Assembly (NCBI RefSeq): GCF_000689415.1
Contig: NZ_HG322950.1
Span: 3,479,501 to 3,543,500, forward strand
From: Pseudomonas knackmussii B13
Lineage (GTDB): Bacteria > Pseudomonadota > Gammaproteobacteria > Pseudomonadales > Pseudomonadaceae
DNA: 64,000 bases
Direction of reading: 5' to 3'
This document shows, piece after piece, positions 51,333 to 59,955 of the stretch (positions are counted from its first letter, which is position 1; every line of letters begins with the position of its first letter). Position numbers and translations under genes: made by a program. Below the pieces are notes generated by a model. It made no database searches. It was not told the origin of the DNA and worked only from the letters and a program-made list of their open reading frames with translations.

Positions 51333-52010
51333 ATGAATCACGCCGAATGGGGCGCCCTTTTTCCCTTTCGCTTCGGCCCTGGCGCCGAACGTCAGTCCAG
51401 CCTGACGCTGCAACATGAAGGCGATCCTCAGCGCACACAGCTGGAAGCCTTCGTCCATGACTGTTTCGAGCATGTCCACCATGCCGACGTCCATCACTTC
51501 CTGCCCGAACTGCTCGGCCTGCACGACAGCCATGGGCGCCTGACCGCAGTCGCCGGCATTCGCCCGGCCAGCAGCGGCAGCCTGTTCCTCGAGCGCTACC
51601 TGGACCATCCCCTGGAAGTGCATGTCTCGCGCATCGCTGGCCGCCCGGTGGCGCGCGACGAATTGGTAGAGGTCGGCAACCTCAGCTCGCTGAGCGCCGG
51701 CAGCGCGCGCCTCATCATCATCGCCGTGACCTGGCTGCTGGCCGCCCGCGGGCTGCACTGGGTCGCCTTCACCGGCGCCGCGGGGCTGATCAACAGCTTC
51801 CACCGCCTGGGCCTGGAACCCACGCTGCTGGCCGACGCCGACCCGATCCGCCTCAACGGCGACCATGAAAGCTGGGGCACCTATTACGAACAGCACCCGC
51901 ATGTCTTCGCCGGCAACATCCGCTACGGCCACGACGAGCTGGAGCGCCAGGGCGTGTACCAGCGCCTGGGTTTCCCCATGCTGCTCACGGAGGCCGGACA
52001 TGCAGCCTGA
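51333..52010 (+). CDS. thermostable haemolysin (T_hemolysin) family protein
   Basis: The 225-residue protein starts at the ATG at 51333 behind GGGGGG. Family features: FVHDCFEHVHHADVHHFLPELLGLHD, AVAGIRPASSGSLFLERYLD, VEVGNLSSLSAGSARLIIIAV and GLHWVAFTGAAGLINSFHRLGLEP. The domain is GNAT/LuxI-like in layout, so an acyltransferase or autoinducer-synthase-like role is plausible despite the name, which comes from a Vibrio protein. No signal peptide. The next gene starts inside its last 11 bases. Confidence 0.85.
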   Translation: MNHAEWGALFPFRFGPGAERQSSLTLQHEGDPQRTQLEAFVHDCFEHVHHADVHHFLPELLGLHDSHGRLTAVAGIRPASSGSLFLERYLDHPLEVHVSRIAGRPVARDELVEVGNLSSLSAGSARLIIIAVTWLLAARGLHWVAFTGAAGLINSFHRLGLEPTLLADADPIRLNGDHESWGTYYEQHPHVFAGNIRYGHDELERQGVYQRLGFPMLLTEAGHAA

Positions 52011-53466
52011 ACTGAACCACTTCCACGAACGGTTGCGCGCCCACGCCAGCGAGCGCGGCGACCAGTTGGCCGTGCGCGGCGCCAGCGAAAGCCTCAGCTA
52101 CCGCCAGCTGTTCGACGAGATCGAGCGCCGCGCCGCCTTGTTGCGCGCGCAACCGCCGGGCGTGTTCGCCCTTGCCCTGGAGAATGGCCCGCAGGCCCTG
52201 CTCTGGGACCTGGCCGCGCTCTTCGCCGAACGCCCCTGCGTGATCCTGCCGCCCTTCTTCAGCCCGGCGCAGCGCGCCCATTGCCTGACACAGAGCCAGG
52301 CGACCCTGGCGCTGACCGGCGAAGACCTGCACGCCGAGCTGGACGCCAATGGTTTCACCGGCGGCGAGCCGTTCTGGCAGCGCCCGGCGGGGGTCGCCGC
52401 TGGCGTCCCGGCCAGCACCGCCAAGATCACCTACACCTCCGGCAGCACCGGCGCGCCCAAGGGTGTCTGCCTGTCCGCCGAGGCCATGTTGCGGGTCGCC
52501 CGCGAACTGGAGCTGGCCAGCCGCCCCACCGCCCCACGCAAGTACCTCGCCGTGCTGCCGCTGGCCGTGCTGCTGGAAAACCTCGGGATCTACGCCGCGC
52601 TGCTGGCCGGTGCCAGCCTCACCGTGTTGCCGCAGGCGCAATTGGGCATCAGTGGCGCCAGCGGCGTGGACTGGAGGCGCCTGCTTGGCTGCATCGCCCT
52701 GAGCGGCGCGGAAAGCCTGATCCTGGTGCCGCAACTGCTGCTCGGCCTGGTCACCGCCATCGAGCGCGGCCTGATGCGCGTCGGCCCGCTGCGCTTTGTC
52801 GCGGTCGGCGGTGCGCGGGTTGCCCAGAGCCTGCTGGACCGCGCCGCTGCGGTCGGCCTGCCGGTATTCGAGGGCTACGGCCTGTCCGAATGCGCCTCGG
52901 TGGTCTGCCTGAACCACCCCGGGGCCAACCGCCCGGGCAGCGTCGGCAAACCGCTGCCGCACGTGCAGGTGTCGCTGGCCGACGACGGCGAAGTGCTGGT
53001 GCGCGGCTCGACCCTGCTCGGCTATCTCGGCGAGCCCGCGTTCACCGGCCAGTGGTGGCCGACCGGCGACCTCGGCCGCTTCGACGACGACGGCTACCTG
53101 TACCTCGCCGGGCGCAAGAAGAACCAGTTCATCACCAGCTTCGGCCGCAACGTCAATCCGGAATGGATCGAGGCCGAGCTCACCCAGGGCGGCGTCCTGC
53201 TGCAAGCCTTCGTCCACGGCGAAGGCCTGCCGCACAACCTCGCCCTGCTCTGGCCGCTGGACCCGCAGGCCAGCGACGAAACCCTCGAGCAGGCGGTGCA
53301 GCAGTGCAACGCCACGCTTCCCGACTACGCCCGGGTGCACGCCTGGAAACGCCTGCCCGAGCCCTTCGGCAGCGCCTCCGGGACGCTCACCGCCAATGGC
53401 CGGCCGCGCCGCGAGGAAATCCTCCGGCGCTACCAGACCACCCTTTCCGAACTTGCCAACGATTGA
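52000..53466 (+). CDS. AMP-forming acyl/aryl ligase
   Basis: The 488-residue protein starts MQPELNHFHERLRAH. Adenylation motifs: TYTSGSTGAPKGV (A3), YGLSECASVV (A5) and PTGDLGRFDDDGYLYLAGRKKN (A7-A8). The C-terminal lid ends SGTLTANGRPRREEIL, where the catalytic A10 Lys of most members is replaced in a GRPRR sequence. It should activate a carboxylic acid as AMP ester, likely fatty or aromatic, for the acyltransferase-like and diiron proteins beside it. There is no carrier-protein gene in the operon. Confidence 0.88.
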   Translation: MQPELNHFHERLRAHASERGDQLAVRGASESLSYRQLFDEIERRAALLRAQPPGVFALALENGPQALLWDLAALFAERPCVILPPFFSPAQRAHCLTQSQATLALTGEDLHAELDANGFTGGEPFWQRPAGVAAGVPASTAKITYTSGSTGAPKGVCLSAEAMLRVARELELASRPTAPRKYLAVLPLAVLLENLGIYAALLAGASLTVLPQAQLGISGASGVDWRRLLGCIALSGAESLILVPQLLLGLVTAIERGLMRVGPLRFVAVGGARVAQSLLDRAAAVGLPVFEGYGLSECASVVCLNHPGANRPGSVGKPLPHVQVSLADDGEVLVRGSTLLGYLGEPAFTGQWWPTGDLGRFDDDGYLYLAGRKKNQFITSFGRNVNPEWIEAELTQGGVLLQAFVHGEGLPHNLALLWPLDPQASDETLEQAVQQCNATLPDYARVHAWKRLPEPFGSASGTLTANGRPRREEILRRYQTTLSELAND

Positions 53467-53474
53467 GGTTCGCC

Positions 53475-54161
53475 ATGTCTTTCTTCGAACACCTGCAACA
53501 GGCCACTGCCGACGAACGCGCCGCGCTGTTCGGCGTTCCCGTGATCCGTGATGCCTTGGGCGGCGCGGTCAGCCTGGAGGGCTACGTCGCCTTCCTCACC
53601 CAGGCCTATCACCACGTCCGCCATACGGTGCCGCTGATGATGGCCTGCGGCGCCAAGCTGCCGACTCGCCTGGAATGGCTGCGCGGCGCGGTTTGCGAGT
53701 ACATCGACGAGGAATACGGCCACGAGCAGTGGATCCTCAACGACATCGCGGCCTGCGGCGGCGACCCGGACCAGGTGCGCAACAGCCGACCGGCCCTGCC
53801 CATCGAGCTGATGGTGGCCTTCCTCTACGACCTGATCGCCCGCGACAACCCGGTGGGCCTGTTCGGCATGGTCAACGTCCTCGAAGGCACCAGTATCGCG
53901 CTGGCCACCCAGGCCGCCGGGACCATCCAGAAGAGCCTCGGACTGCCGGCGAACGCCTTCAGCTACCTGAGCTCCCACGGTGCGCTGGACCAGGACCACA
54001 TGGCCACCTACCGCGGCCTGATGGATCGCCTGGAAGATGCGCGCGACCAGGAAGCCGTCGTGCACTCGGCGAAGGTCGTCTATCGCCTGTACGCCGACAT
54101 GTTCCGCGGGCTGCCCCGTGCCGAGGCCTCCCGCAGCGAGGTGAACCATGCGCTTGTCTGA
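53475..54161 (+). CDS. TenA/haem-oxygenase-like iron-containing redox enzyme (HDO fold)
   Basis: The 228-residue protein is all-helical. Possible diiron ligands are visible: EEYGHEQW (Glu79/Glu80, His83), VLEGTS (Glu137) and SSHGALDQDHM (His168, Asp172, His175). This fits the haem-oxygenase-like diiron oxidases such as UndA, which makes 1-undecene from lauric acid. No TenA thiaminase Cys is seen in the usual place. It follows the ligase by 8 bases, suggesting that a fatty or amino-acyl compound is oxidised. Confidence 0.8.
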   Translation: MSFFEHLQQATADERAALFGVPVIRDALGGAVSLEGYVAFLTQAYHHVRHTVPLMMACGAKLPTRLEWLRGAVCEYIDEEYGHEQWILNDIAACGGDPDQVRNSRPALPIELMVAFLYDLIARDNPVGLFGMVNVLEGTSIALATQAAGTIQKSLGLPANAFSYLSSHGALDQDHMATYRGLMDRLEDARDQEAVVHSAKVVYRLYADMFRGLPRAEASRSEVNHALV

Positions 54162-54954
54162 ATGCCGCGCGGTACTCACCGGCGCCAGCGGCGGCATCGG
54201 CCTGCAACTGGCCGAGCAGCTCTGCGCCGCCGGCGCCCATGTGCTTGCCATCAGCCGCCAGCAAGGTGCACTCGCCGCATTGTTGCAGCGCTACCCGCAG
54301 CAACTGCGCTGGCAGGCGGCCGACCTGCGCACCGGCCAGGGCCGCCAGGCAGTGGTCGCCGCCGCCCACGAGATGGGCGGCGTGAACCTGCTGCTCAACG
54401 CCGCCGGGGTGAACCGCTTCGCCTTGCTCGAGCAGATCGACGAGAGCGGCCTCGACGACCTGCTCAGCCTGAACATCAACGCGACCCTGCAACTGACCCG
54501 CGTGATGCTGCCGCTGCTACGCGCCCAGCCGCACGCGCTGGTGGTCAACGTCGGTTCCATCTATGGCTCCATCGGCTATCCCGGCTACGCAGCGTATTGC
54601 GCGAGCAAGTTCGCCCTGCGCGGTTTCTCCGAGGCGCTGCGCCGGGAGCTGGCCGACACCGCGGTCGACGTGCTCTACGTCGCGCCACGCGCCACCCGCA
54701 CCAGCATGAACTCGGCTGCCGCCACCGCCCTCAACCTGGCGCTGAAGGTCGGCATGGACGATCCCGCCGACGTTGCCCGCTCGGTGCTCAGCGCCGTACA
54801 GAGGAACCTCAGCGAGTTGTACCTGGGCTGGCCGGAAAAGCTCTTCGTGCGCCTGAACGGCATGCTGCCCGGGTTGATCGACCGCGCGCTGCGCAAGCAA
54901 CTGCCGATGATCCGCCGCTACAGCGACGCGAATACCAAGGAGCCACTCAAATGA
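54148..54954 (+). CDS. short-chain dehydrogenase/reductase
   Basis: The 268-residue protein is a classical SDR: VLTGASGGIGLQLAEQL, LLNAAGVNRFALL, Ser in VNVGSIYGSIGYPGYAAY with YCASKFALRGF (Tyr and Lys). The C-terminal part is of the lipid-acting type (LYLGWPEKLFVRLNGMLPGLID). It overlaps the diiron gene by 14 bases and the TPR gene by 4, indicating tight translational coupling. Confidence 0.92.
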   Translation: MRLSECRAVLTGASGGIGLQLAEQLCAAGAHVLAISRQQGALAALLQRYPQQLRWQAADLRTGQGRQAVVAAAHEMGGVNLLLNAAGVNRFALLEQIDESGLDDLLSLNINATLQLTRVMLPLLRAQPHALVVNVGSIYGSIGYPGYAAYCASKFALRGFSEALRRELADTAVDVLYVAPRATRTSMNSAAATALNLALKVGMDDPADVARSVLSAVQRNLSELYLGWPEKLFVRLNGMLPGLIDRALRKQLPMIRRYSDANTKEPLK

Positions 54955-55592
54955 AGCGCCTGATCCTGCTTTGCCTGCTTGCCGCCACGCCTTTCGCCTG
55001 GGCTCTCGACCAAGGCGGCGCACACCGCCTGAGCGTCATCCAGGAGCGCTGGGCGGAGATCCAGTACCGCTTCCCGGAAGACCAGCGCGCCGCCGCCTTC
55101 GAGAAACTGGCAGCCGACAGCGCGGCCTTCACCCGCGACCAGCCGAACGCGGCCGAGGCCTGGATCTGGAACGGCATCGTCACCAGCAGCTGGGCCGGCG
55201 CCGCGGGCGGCCTCGGCGCGCTGAGCAAGGTCAAGGCGGCGCGCGCCAGCCTGGAGAAGGCGCTGCAGATCGACCCCAACGCCCTCCAGGGTTCGGCGTA
55301 CACCAGCCTGGGCGCGCTCTACGACCGCGTGCCGGGCTGGCCGATCGGCTTCGGTGACGCCGACAAGGCCGAGAGCATGCTGCGCAAGGCACTGGCGCTG
55401 AATCCCGACGGCATCGACAGTCTCTACTTCTGGGGCGACCACCTGTATCGTCAGGGACGCTACGCGGAATCCCGCTCGGCTCTGCTGAAGGCCCTGCAGG
55501 CGGCTCCGCGACCGGGCCGGGAACTGGCCGACCAGGGCCGACGCGGCGAAATCAATGCTTTACTGCAGGCAATCAAGGAAAAACAGGACTGA
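54951..55592 (+). CDS. secreted TPR-like protein
   Basis: The 213-residue protein has a signal peptide ending CLLAATPFAWA. Helical repeats follow: AAAFEKLAADSAAFTRDQPNAAEAW, ARASLEKALQIDPNALQGSAYTSLGALYD, AESMLRKALALNPDGIDSLYFWGDHLYRQGRYAESRSALLKAL, of TPR type. It is probably periplasmic and acts as a scaffold or binding protein. It is placed between the enzymes and the two-component genes; it might present a ligand to the sensor. Confidence 0.85.
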   Translation: MKRLILLCLLAATPFAWALDQGGAHRLSVIQERWAEIQYRFPEDQRAAAFEKLAADSAAFTRDQPNAAEAWIWNGIVTSSWAGAAGGLGALSKVKAARASLEKALQIDPNALQGSAYTSLGALYDRVPGWPIGFGDADKAESMLRKALALNPDGIDSLYFWGDHLYRQGRYAESRSALLKALQAAPRPGRELADQGRRGEINALLQAIKEKQD

Positions 55593-55594
55593 CC

Positions 55595-56257
55595 ATGCGG
55601 CTGCTGCTGGTAGAGGACGACACCGCCCTGGGCGAAGGGGTACGCACCGGATTGCTGCAGGAGGGCTACACCATCGATTGGCTGCAGGACGGCGTCAGCG
55701 CCCTGCACGCCCTGCAACAGGAAAGCTTCGACCTGGTGGTGCTCGATCTCGGCCTGCCGCGCCTGGACGGCATCGAGCTGCTCAAGCGCCTGCGCGCTGG
55801 CGGCTCGGCCGTACCAGTGCTGATCCTCACCGCGCGCGATGCCACCGAGGACCGCATCGCCGGCCTGGACGCCGGCGCCGACGACTACCTGATCAAGCCC
55901 TTCGACCTCAACGAACTGAAAGCCCGCCTGCGCGCGCTGCTGCGCCGCAGCGCCGGGCGCGCCCGGGTGCTGATCGAGCACGCCGGGGTCAGTCTCGATC
56001 CGGCCACCCAGCAGGTCAGCTACCAGGGCAAGCCGGTGACGCTCACGCCCAAGGAATACGTGCTGCTGCACGAACTGCTCGCGCAACCGGGCAAGGTCTT
56101 CACCCGCGAGCGCCTCACCCAGCTGCTCTACGGCTGGGACGAGGAAGCCGAGAGCAACACACTGGAAGTGCACATCTACCACCTGCGCAAGAAACTCTTC
56201 AGCGAACTCATCCGCACCGTGCGAGGCATCGGCTACCTGGTGGAAGGCCAGGCATGA
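55595..56257 (+). CDS. OmpR/QseB-family response regulator
   Basis: The 220-residue protein has a receiver domain (MRLLLVEDDTALGEG, phosphoacceptor Asp51 in VVLDLGLP, TAR and KPF) and a winged-helix domain with NTLEVHIYHLRKKL and TVRGIGYLV. It follows the TPR gene by 2 bases and overlaps the kinase start (ATGA). It probably controls this operon or the response to its product. Confidence 0.95.
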   Translation: MRLLLVEDDTALGEGVRTGLLQEGYTIDWLQDGVSALHALQQESFDLVVLDLGLPRLDGIELLKRLRAGGSAVPVLILTARDATEDRIAGLDAGADDYLIKPFDLNELKARLRALLRRSAGRARVLIEHAGVSLDPATQQVSYQGKPVTLTPKEYVLLHELLAQPGKVFTRERLTQLLYGWDEEAESNTLEVHIYHLRKKLFSELIRTVRGIGYLVEGQA

Positions 56258-57654
56258 ACTCGCTGCGCCAACGCACCCTCTGGCGGGTCATGCTGCTGAT
56301 GCTGATCGGCAACGGCCTGCTCACCCTGTACAACTACCACGACAGCAGCCACGAGATCGCCGAGGTCTACGACGCCCACCTGGCGCAGAACGCCCGCCTG
56401 CTGCAGGGCGTGATGAGCCTGCCGCTGGGCGATGCCGAAAGCCATGTGCTCTACAGCGCCTTCGACAATGCCCTCAGCCAGGCCGGCAAGCACAAGATCG
56501 GCCACCCTTACGAGAACAAGCTGGCCTTCCAGGTGTGGCGCGAAAGTGGCGAAATCCTGGTGCACACGCCCAGCGCGCCAACCTTCACCGCGCCGCTGCG
56601 CAAGCCCGGTTTCGCCAACTACAAAGTCGAAGGCCACCAGTGGCGCGGCTTCCTGCTGCCGGTGCCGGAGCAGAAACTGCTGATCTGGGTCGGCGAGCGC
56701 AACGACGTGCGCGACGACCTGGTGTCGCGCATCGTCCGCCACACCCTGCTGCCTTTCCTGATCGGCAGCCTGGCGCTGGTGCTGCTGGTCTGGCTGGCCA
56801 TCGGCTGGGGCCTGCAGCCGTTGCAGAACATGGCGCGGGTGATCCGCGCGCGGCACGCGGAATCCCTCGAGCCGCTGCAACTGGTGCCGCTGCCGAAGGA
56901 GCTGGAGCCGATGCAGGCCGCGCTCAACCGCCTGCTCGGACAGATCGACAGCCTGCTGCGCCGCGAGCACCGCTTCATCGCCGATGCCGCCCATGAGATG
57001 CGCACGCCCCTGGCGATCCTCCGCCTGCATGCGCAGAACGCCCTGCAGGCGCGCAGCGACGAAGAGCGCCAGGCGGCCCTGGACTTCCTCATCGGCGGCG
57101 TCGACCGCCTGAGCCGGGTGGTCAACCAACTGCTGACCCTGGCGCGCATCGAGCCCCAGCTCAGCCAGCGCCAGTGGAAGCCGGTGGACCTCGCCGGCGT
57201 GGCCACCGATACCCTCGCCGAGCTGACGCCCTGGATCCTCGGCCAAGGCCAGGAGCCGAGCCTGGATATCGCCGAAGGCGACTACCGCCTGGAGAGCGAC
57301 GGCAACGCCCTGGGCATCGCCCTGCAGAACCTGGTGACCAATGCAGTGAAGCACTCGCCGCCGGGTGGCCAGGTACGTGTGGGCCTGCGGCGCGACGGCG
57401 AGCATTTCGAACTGAGCGTCGAGGACGACGGCCCCGGCATCGCCGAAGACAAACTGGAGCGGGTGTTCCAGCGCTTCTACAGCGAGGGCCGCCAGGACGG
57501 CGCGGGACTCGGGCTGTCGATCGTCGCCATGATCGTGCAGCGCCTGGGCGGCACCGTGGCGCTACGCAACCGCGAAGGCGGCGGCCTGTGCGCCACCTTG
57601 CGGTTGCCCCGCCGCCACGATGCGGCCGACGAGCCCTTGGCCCCGCCCCTGTAG
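56254..57654 (+). CDS. QseC-like sensor histidine kinase
   Basis: The 466-residue protein has two membrane helices (about residues 10-28 and 165-185) around a periplasmic sensor of about 135 residues. HisKA follows with AAHEMRTPLAILRLH, and the ATPase with LVTNAVKHSPPGG, DDGPGIAEDKLERVFQRF and GAGLGLSIV. The periplasmic part has no Cys and no known ligand motif. It ends 5 bases from the converging DUF3303 gene. Its placement in a biosynthetic operon suggests sensing of the product or of the membrane. Confidence 0.94.
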   Translation: MNSLRQRTLWRVMLLMLIGNGLLTLYNYHDSSHEIAEVYDAHLAQNARLLQGVMSLPLGDAESHVLYSAFDNALSQAGKHKIGHPYENKLAFQVWRESGEILVHTPSAPTFTAPLRKPGFANYKVEGHQWRGFLLPVPEQKLLIWVGERNDVRDDLVSRIVRHTLLPFLIGSLALVLLVWLAIGWGLQPLQNMARVIRARHAESLEPLQLVPLPKELEPMQAALNRLLGQIDSLLRREHRFIADAAHEMRTPLAILRLHAQNALQARSDEERQAALDFLIGGVDRLSRVVNQLLTLARIEPQLSQRQWKPVDLAGVATDTLAELTPWILGQGQEPSLDIAEGDYRLESDGNALGIALQNLVTNAVKHSPPGGQVRVGLRRDGEHFELSVEDDGPGIAEDKLERVFQRFYSEGRQDGAGLGLSIVAMIVQRLGGTVALRNREGGGLCATLRLPRRHDAADEPLAPPL

Positions 57655-57659
57655 CACCC

Positions 57660-57941
57660 TCAGCGCTTGGCCGCCAGCGCCGCCAGCAGCGGTGCGGCCT
57701 GCTCGTCAGTGAGGGCCGGATACACCTCCATGTGCATGATGTCGTTCCACTCGAGCAACCAGGTCTGCAGCAGCGCCGGGTCGTCCGCCTCGGCCAGGCC
57801 GAAGCCGCCGACGCGCCCGACCGCATGCCAGCGCCCTTTCATGGTGACGCCCGCCGGCGGCAGCGCGCCGGTCTTGAGGAAGCGCCCGATGGCGATGTCG
57901 CGTTTATCGGGCATGACTGTCCAGCTGACGATGAAAAGCAT
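57660..57941 (-). CDS. DUF3303 family protein
   Basis: The 93-residue protein starts MLFIVSWTVMPDKRDIAIGRFL at the ATG at 57941, then VTMKGRWHAVGRVGGFGLAEADDPALL and WNDIMHMEVYPALTDEQAAPLL. This is the ferredoxin-like DUF3303 form. Its function is unknown. It is a single gene converging with the sensor kinase. Confidence 0.85.
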   Translation of the reverse strand: MLFIVSWTVMPDKRDIAIGRFLKTGALPPAGVTMKGRWHAVGRVGGFGLAEADDPALLQTWLLEWNDIMHMEVYPALTDEQAAPLLAALAAKR

Positions 57942-58212
57942 TTCCCACCTTCTGTCCGGATGGACCATGGGTCTTCGCGTGCCCAGTACGGCACCGCAGC
58001 CATGGCACGCCGGTGTTAGCCAAGCGTTACAGCCAGGGGGCTTGGAGCGGTCTCTCAGGCATAGGCATAGCAGGATTCGGCGCGCCGGCAGTGCCGCTCA
58101 TCCCTAGCTGTTCACGCGAGCGGCAGCAACAGACGGAAGGCCTGGGCCCGTGTCGGGCCGCCAGGACGGCGGGGAAATCAGCAACGGGCCAAGCGCCGTT
58201 GCGTAAGGACAT

Positions 58213-58425
58213 TCAGACCGCCACGACTCCGCCGGCCTTCACGCGGTTGGCCAGGTCGTGCGCCTTGTCGACGCATTCATGCACCAGCCCGATGGCCTGC
58301 ATGAGCGCCTCGATCTGATCCTCCGGCAGCGTCTTGACCACTTGCCAGATGACATGCGCGGCCTCCTCGCCCATCTGTGCGATGTCCTGCAGTTCACTGC
58401 GCAGCTGCTGATTGGGTCTGTTCAT
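58213..58425 (-). CDS. small conserved helical protein
   Basis: The 70-residue protein begins MNRPNQQLRSELQDIAQMGEEAAHV and is likely all-helical, with an acidic centre and no membrane segment. It is not recognised as a family. Codon use is normal. The 270 bases between it and the DUF3303 gene hold no further gene. Confidence 0.6.
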   Translation of the reverse strand: MNRPNQQLRSELQDIAQMGEEAAHVIWQVVKTLPEDQIEALMQAIGLVHECVDKAHDLANRVKAGGVVAV

Positions 58426-58527
58426 GCTCTGCCTCTCTTGGGTTTTCCAGGAGGTTAGCCGCTCCTTCGGCGAGCGACCAAACCGACGTCAGGTCCCTGA
58501 AACGATCAGACCGTCAAGGGCAGCTAT

Positions 58528-58872
58528 TTAGCCCTTGTTGTTGAGTGCAGTCATGGCTCGTTGCTCTGAAATCGCCACGAGCACCGGATCTGAATATTCG
58601 ACGTGCATGTAGACAAACCAACGATCCGGCGCGCTGTGAAGGATTCTGTGGACCTCGAACAGCCGTTTCCCGCCCATGCGACGGCTCCCCAGATTCATGT
58701 GCTCCTGAAGGGTTTCCACACTTGCAATACCATGCTGCGCCATGGCCTCGCGGAAGGCCTGGTCGATGCTGCTCTTATTGCGGCGCTGATAAGCCAGCCC
58801 CTCCTGGTGCAGCCCCAAGCTGAATAAAGCGATGAACACCACCACTCCGAGTCCGAACCAGTACCCACTCAT
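58528..58872 (-). CDS. small membrane-anchored protein of unknown function
   Basis: The 114-residue protein has one N-terminal hydrophobic segment (YWFGLGVVVFIALFSLGL). The soluble part contains QAFREAMAQHGIASVETLQEHMNLGSRRMGGKRLFEVHRIL and YMHVEYSDPVLVAI. No family is recognised. Its composition is less GC-rich than its neighbours, possibly indicating later acquisition. Confidence 0.6.
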   Translation of the reverse strand: MSGYWFGLGVVVFIALFSLGLHQEGLAYQRRNKSSIDQAFREAMAQHGIASVETLQEHMNLGSRRMGGKRLFEVHRILHSAPDRWFVYMHVEYSDPVLVAISEQRAMTALNNKG

Positions 58873-58950
58873 CTTCAGCTCTTCCTTGCCAATGGAGCCA
58901 AGATCCTACCTTTCTCCAGCTTTTTTCCGATAGAACTCAACGCCCCCCGC

Positions 58951-59820
58951 TCAAGCCTCGGCGAACACCTGCACCACCTGCTCGATGACGGCCCGAATCC
59001 GCGCGGTGTGGCGCAGGTCTTCGTGGGTCACCATCCAGACTTCGTAGGGCTTGCTGCGCTCACGCTCCGGCCAGATGCGCACCAGGCCGTCCCGCTCGCC
59101 TATGTACAGCGGCAGCTCGCCGAGGCCGAGGCCGGCGCCGACGGCCGTGCGCACCATCATGCTGGAGTTGACCGCTGCCACTATCCGCCCTGCGCTTGCC
59201 GATTCGCCCACCAGGGTCAGCGCCCGGCCCTCGCTCAGGTAGGGTTCGTAGGCCACCAGGTCATGTCCCCTGAACGCCGTTCCCGGCTCCGGCATGCCAT
59301 GGCTGTCGAGGTAGGCCTGGGACGCGAAAAGGCACATCGGCCAACGGGTGAGGCGCCGGACGATCAGATCGGGGTTGTCGGGCTTCTGCGTGCGAATGGC
59401 GATGTCCGCCTCGCGTCTGGAAAGGTTCAGCAGCTGCGAGGAACTCGTCAGCACCACCCGCACATCCGGATGCTCGGCATGCACCCGGGCGATGGCCGGG
59501 ATGACGAAGTCGACGGCGAGGAAGTCGGTGGTGGTCACCCGCACCTCGCCCGACAGCGCCTTGTCCAGCCCCTGGGTTCTGCGCACCAGCTCCGTGGCTG
59601 CAGCCTCCATGCTTTCGGCGGCCTCGAACGCGGACTCGCCGGCCTCAGTCAGCAGGTAGCCAGTGGACGTGCGCAAGAACAGCGTGGAGCCCAGGGCGCG
59701 CTCAATCGCGGCAATGCGCCGCCCTACGGTTGCCTGGTCGACATGCAACACGCGGGCGGCCCCACGTAGCGTCTGCGCTCGGCCGAGCGCCAGAAGCACC
59801 CGGGCATCGTCCCAGTTCAT
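58951..59820 (-). CDS. LysR-family transcriptional regulator
   Basis: The 289-residue protein starts MNWDDARVLLALGRAQTLRGAA at the ATG at 59820, the form of the common LysR group lying beside oxidoreductase genes. The helix-turn-helix region is ARVLHVDQATVGRRIAAIER. It is divergent from the quinone-reductase gene across 135 bases and probably controls it. Longer in-frame starts are less likely. Confidence 0.9.
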   Translation of the reverse strand: MNWDDARVLLALGRAQTLRGAARVLHVDQATVGRRIAAIERALGSTLFLRTSTGYLLTEAGESAFEAAESMEAAATELVRRTQGLDKALSGEVRVTTTDFLAVDFVIPAIARVHAEHPDVRVVLTSSSQLLNLSRREADIAIRTQKPDNPDLIVRRLTRWPMCLFASQAYLDSHGMPEPGTAFRGHDLVAYEPYLSEGRALTLVGESASAGRIVAAVNSSMMVRTAVGAGLGLGELPLYIGERDGLVRIWPERERSKPYEVWMVTHEDLRHTARIRAVIEQVVQVFAEA

Positions 59821-59833
59821 GGGTTTACCTCGT

Positions 59834-59849
59834 GATGCATTTTTGCATC
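59834..59849. promoter_or_regulatory. palindrome in the LysR/quinone reductase intergenic region
   Basis: GATGCA, four Ts and TGCATC form a 16-base palindrome 14 bases before the LysR start. The position fits an autoregulatory LysR site, although it is not a plain T-N11-A form. Confidence 0.4.
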
Positions 59850-59955
59850 CTCCAGATGAGATAACACTGCGCGACTGCATCATACAGGGCTACTAGCATG
59901 GCGAGCGTCCTGACCCGGCCGGCATCGGCCAGGTCCTTCTACCGAGGAAGCCCGA

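Noticed and set aside
52281..54161. Apparent long protein joining the ligase region and the diiron protein
   Set aside because: Its first two thirds are an off-frame reading of the ligase gene; the real gene starts at 53475.
57969..58212. Small reading frames in the gap after the DUF3303 gene
   Set aside because: No ribosome site, no family sequence and composition of non-coding DNA.
58426..58527. AAGGGC/GCCCTT stem near the end of the small membrane protein gene as terminator
   Set aside because: Short stem overlapping the coding end and no T-run.
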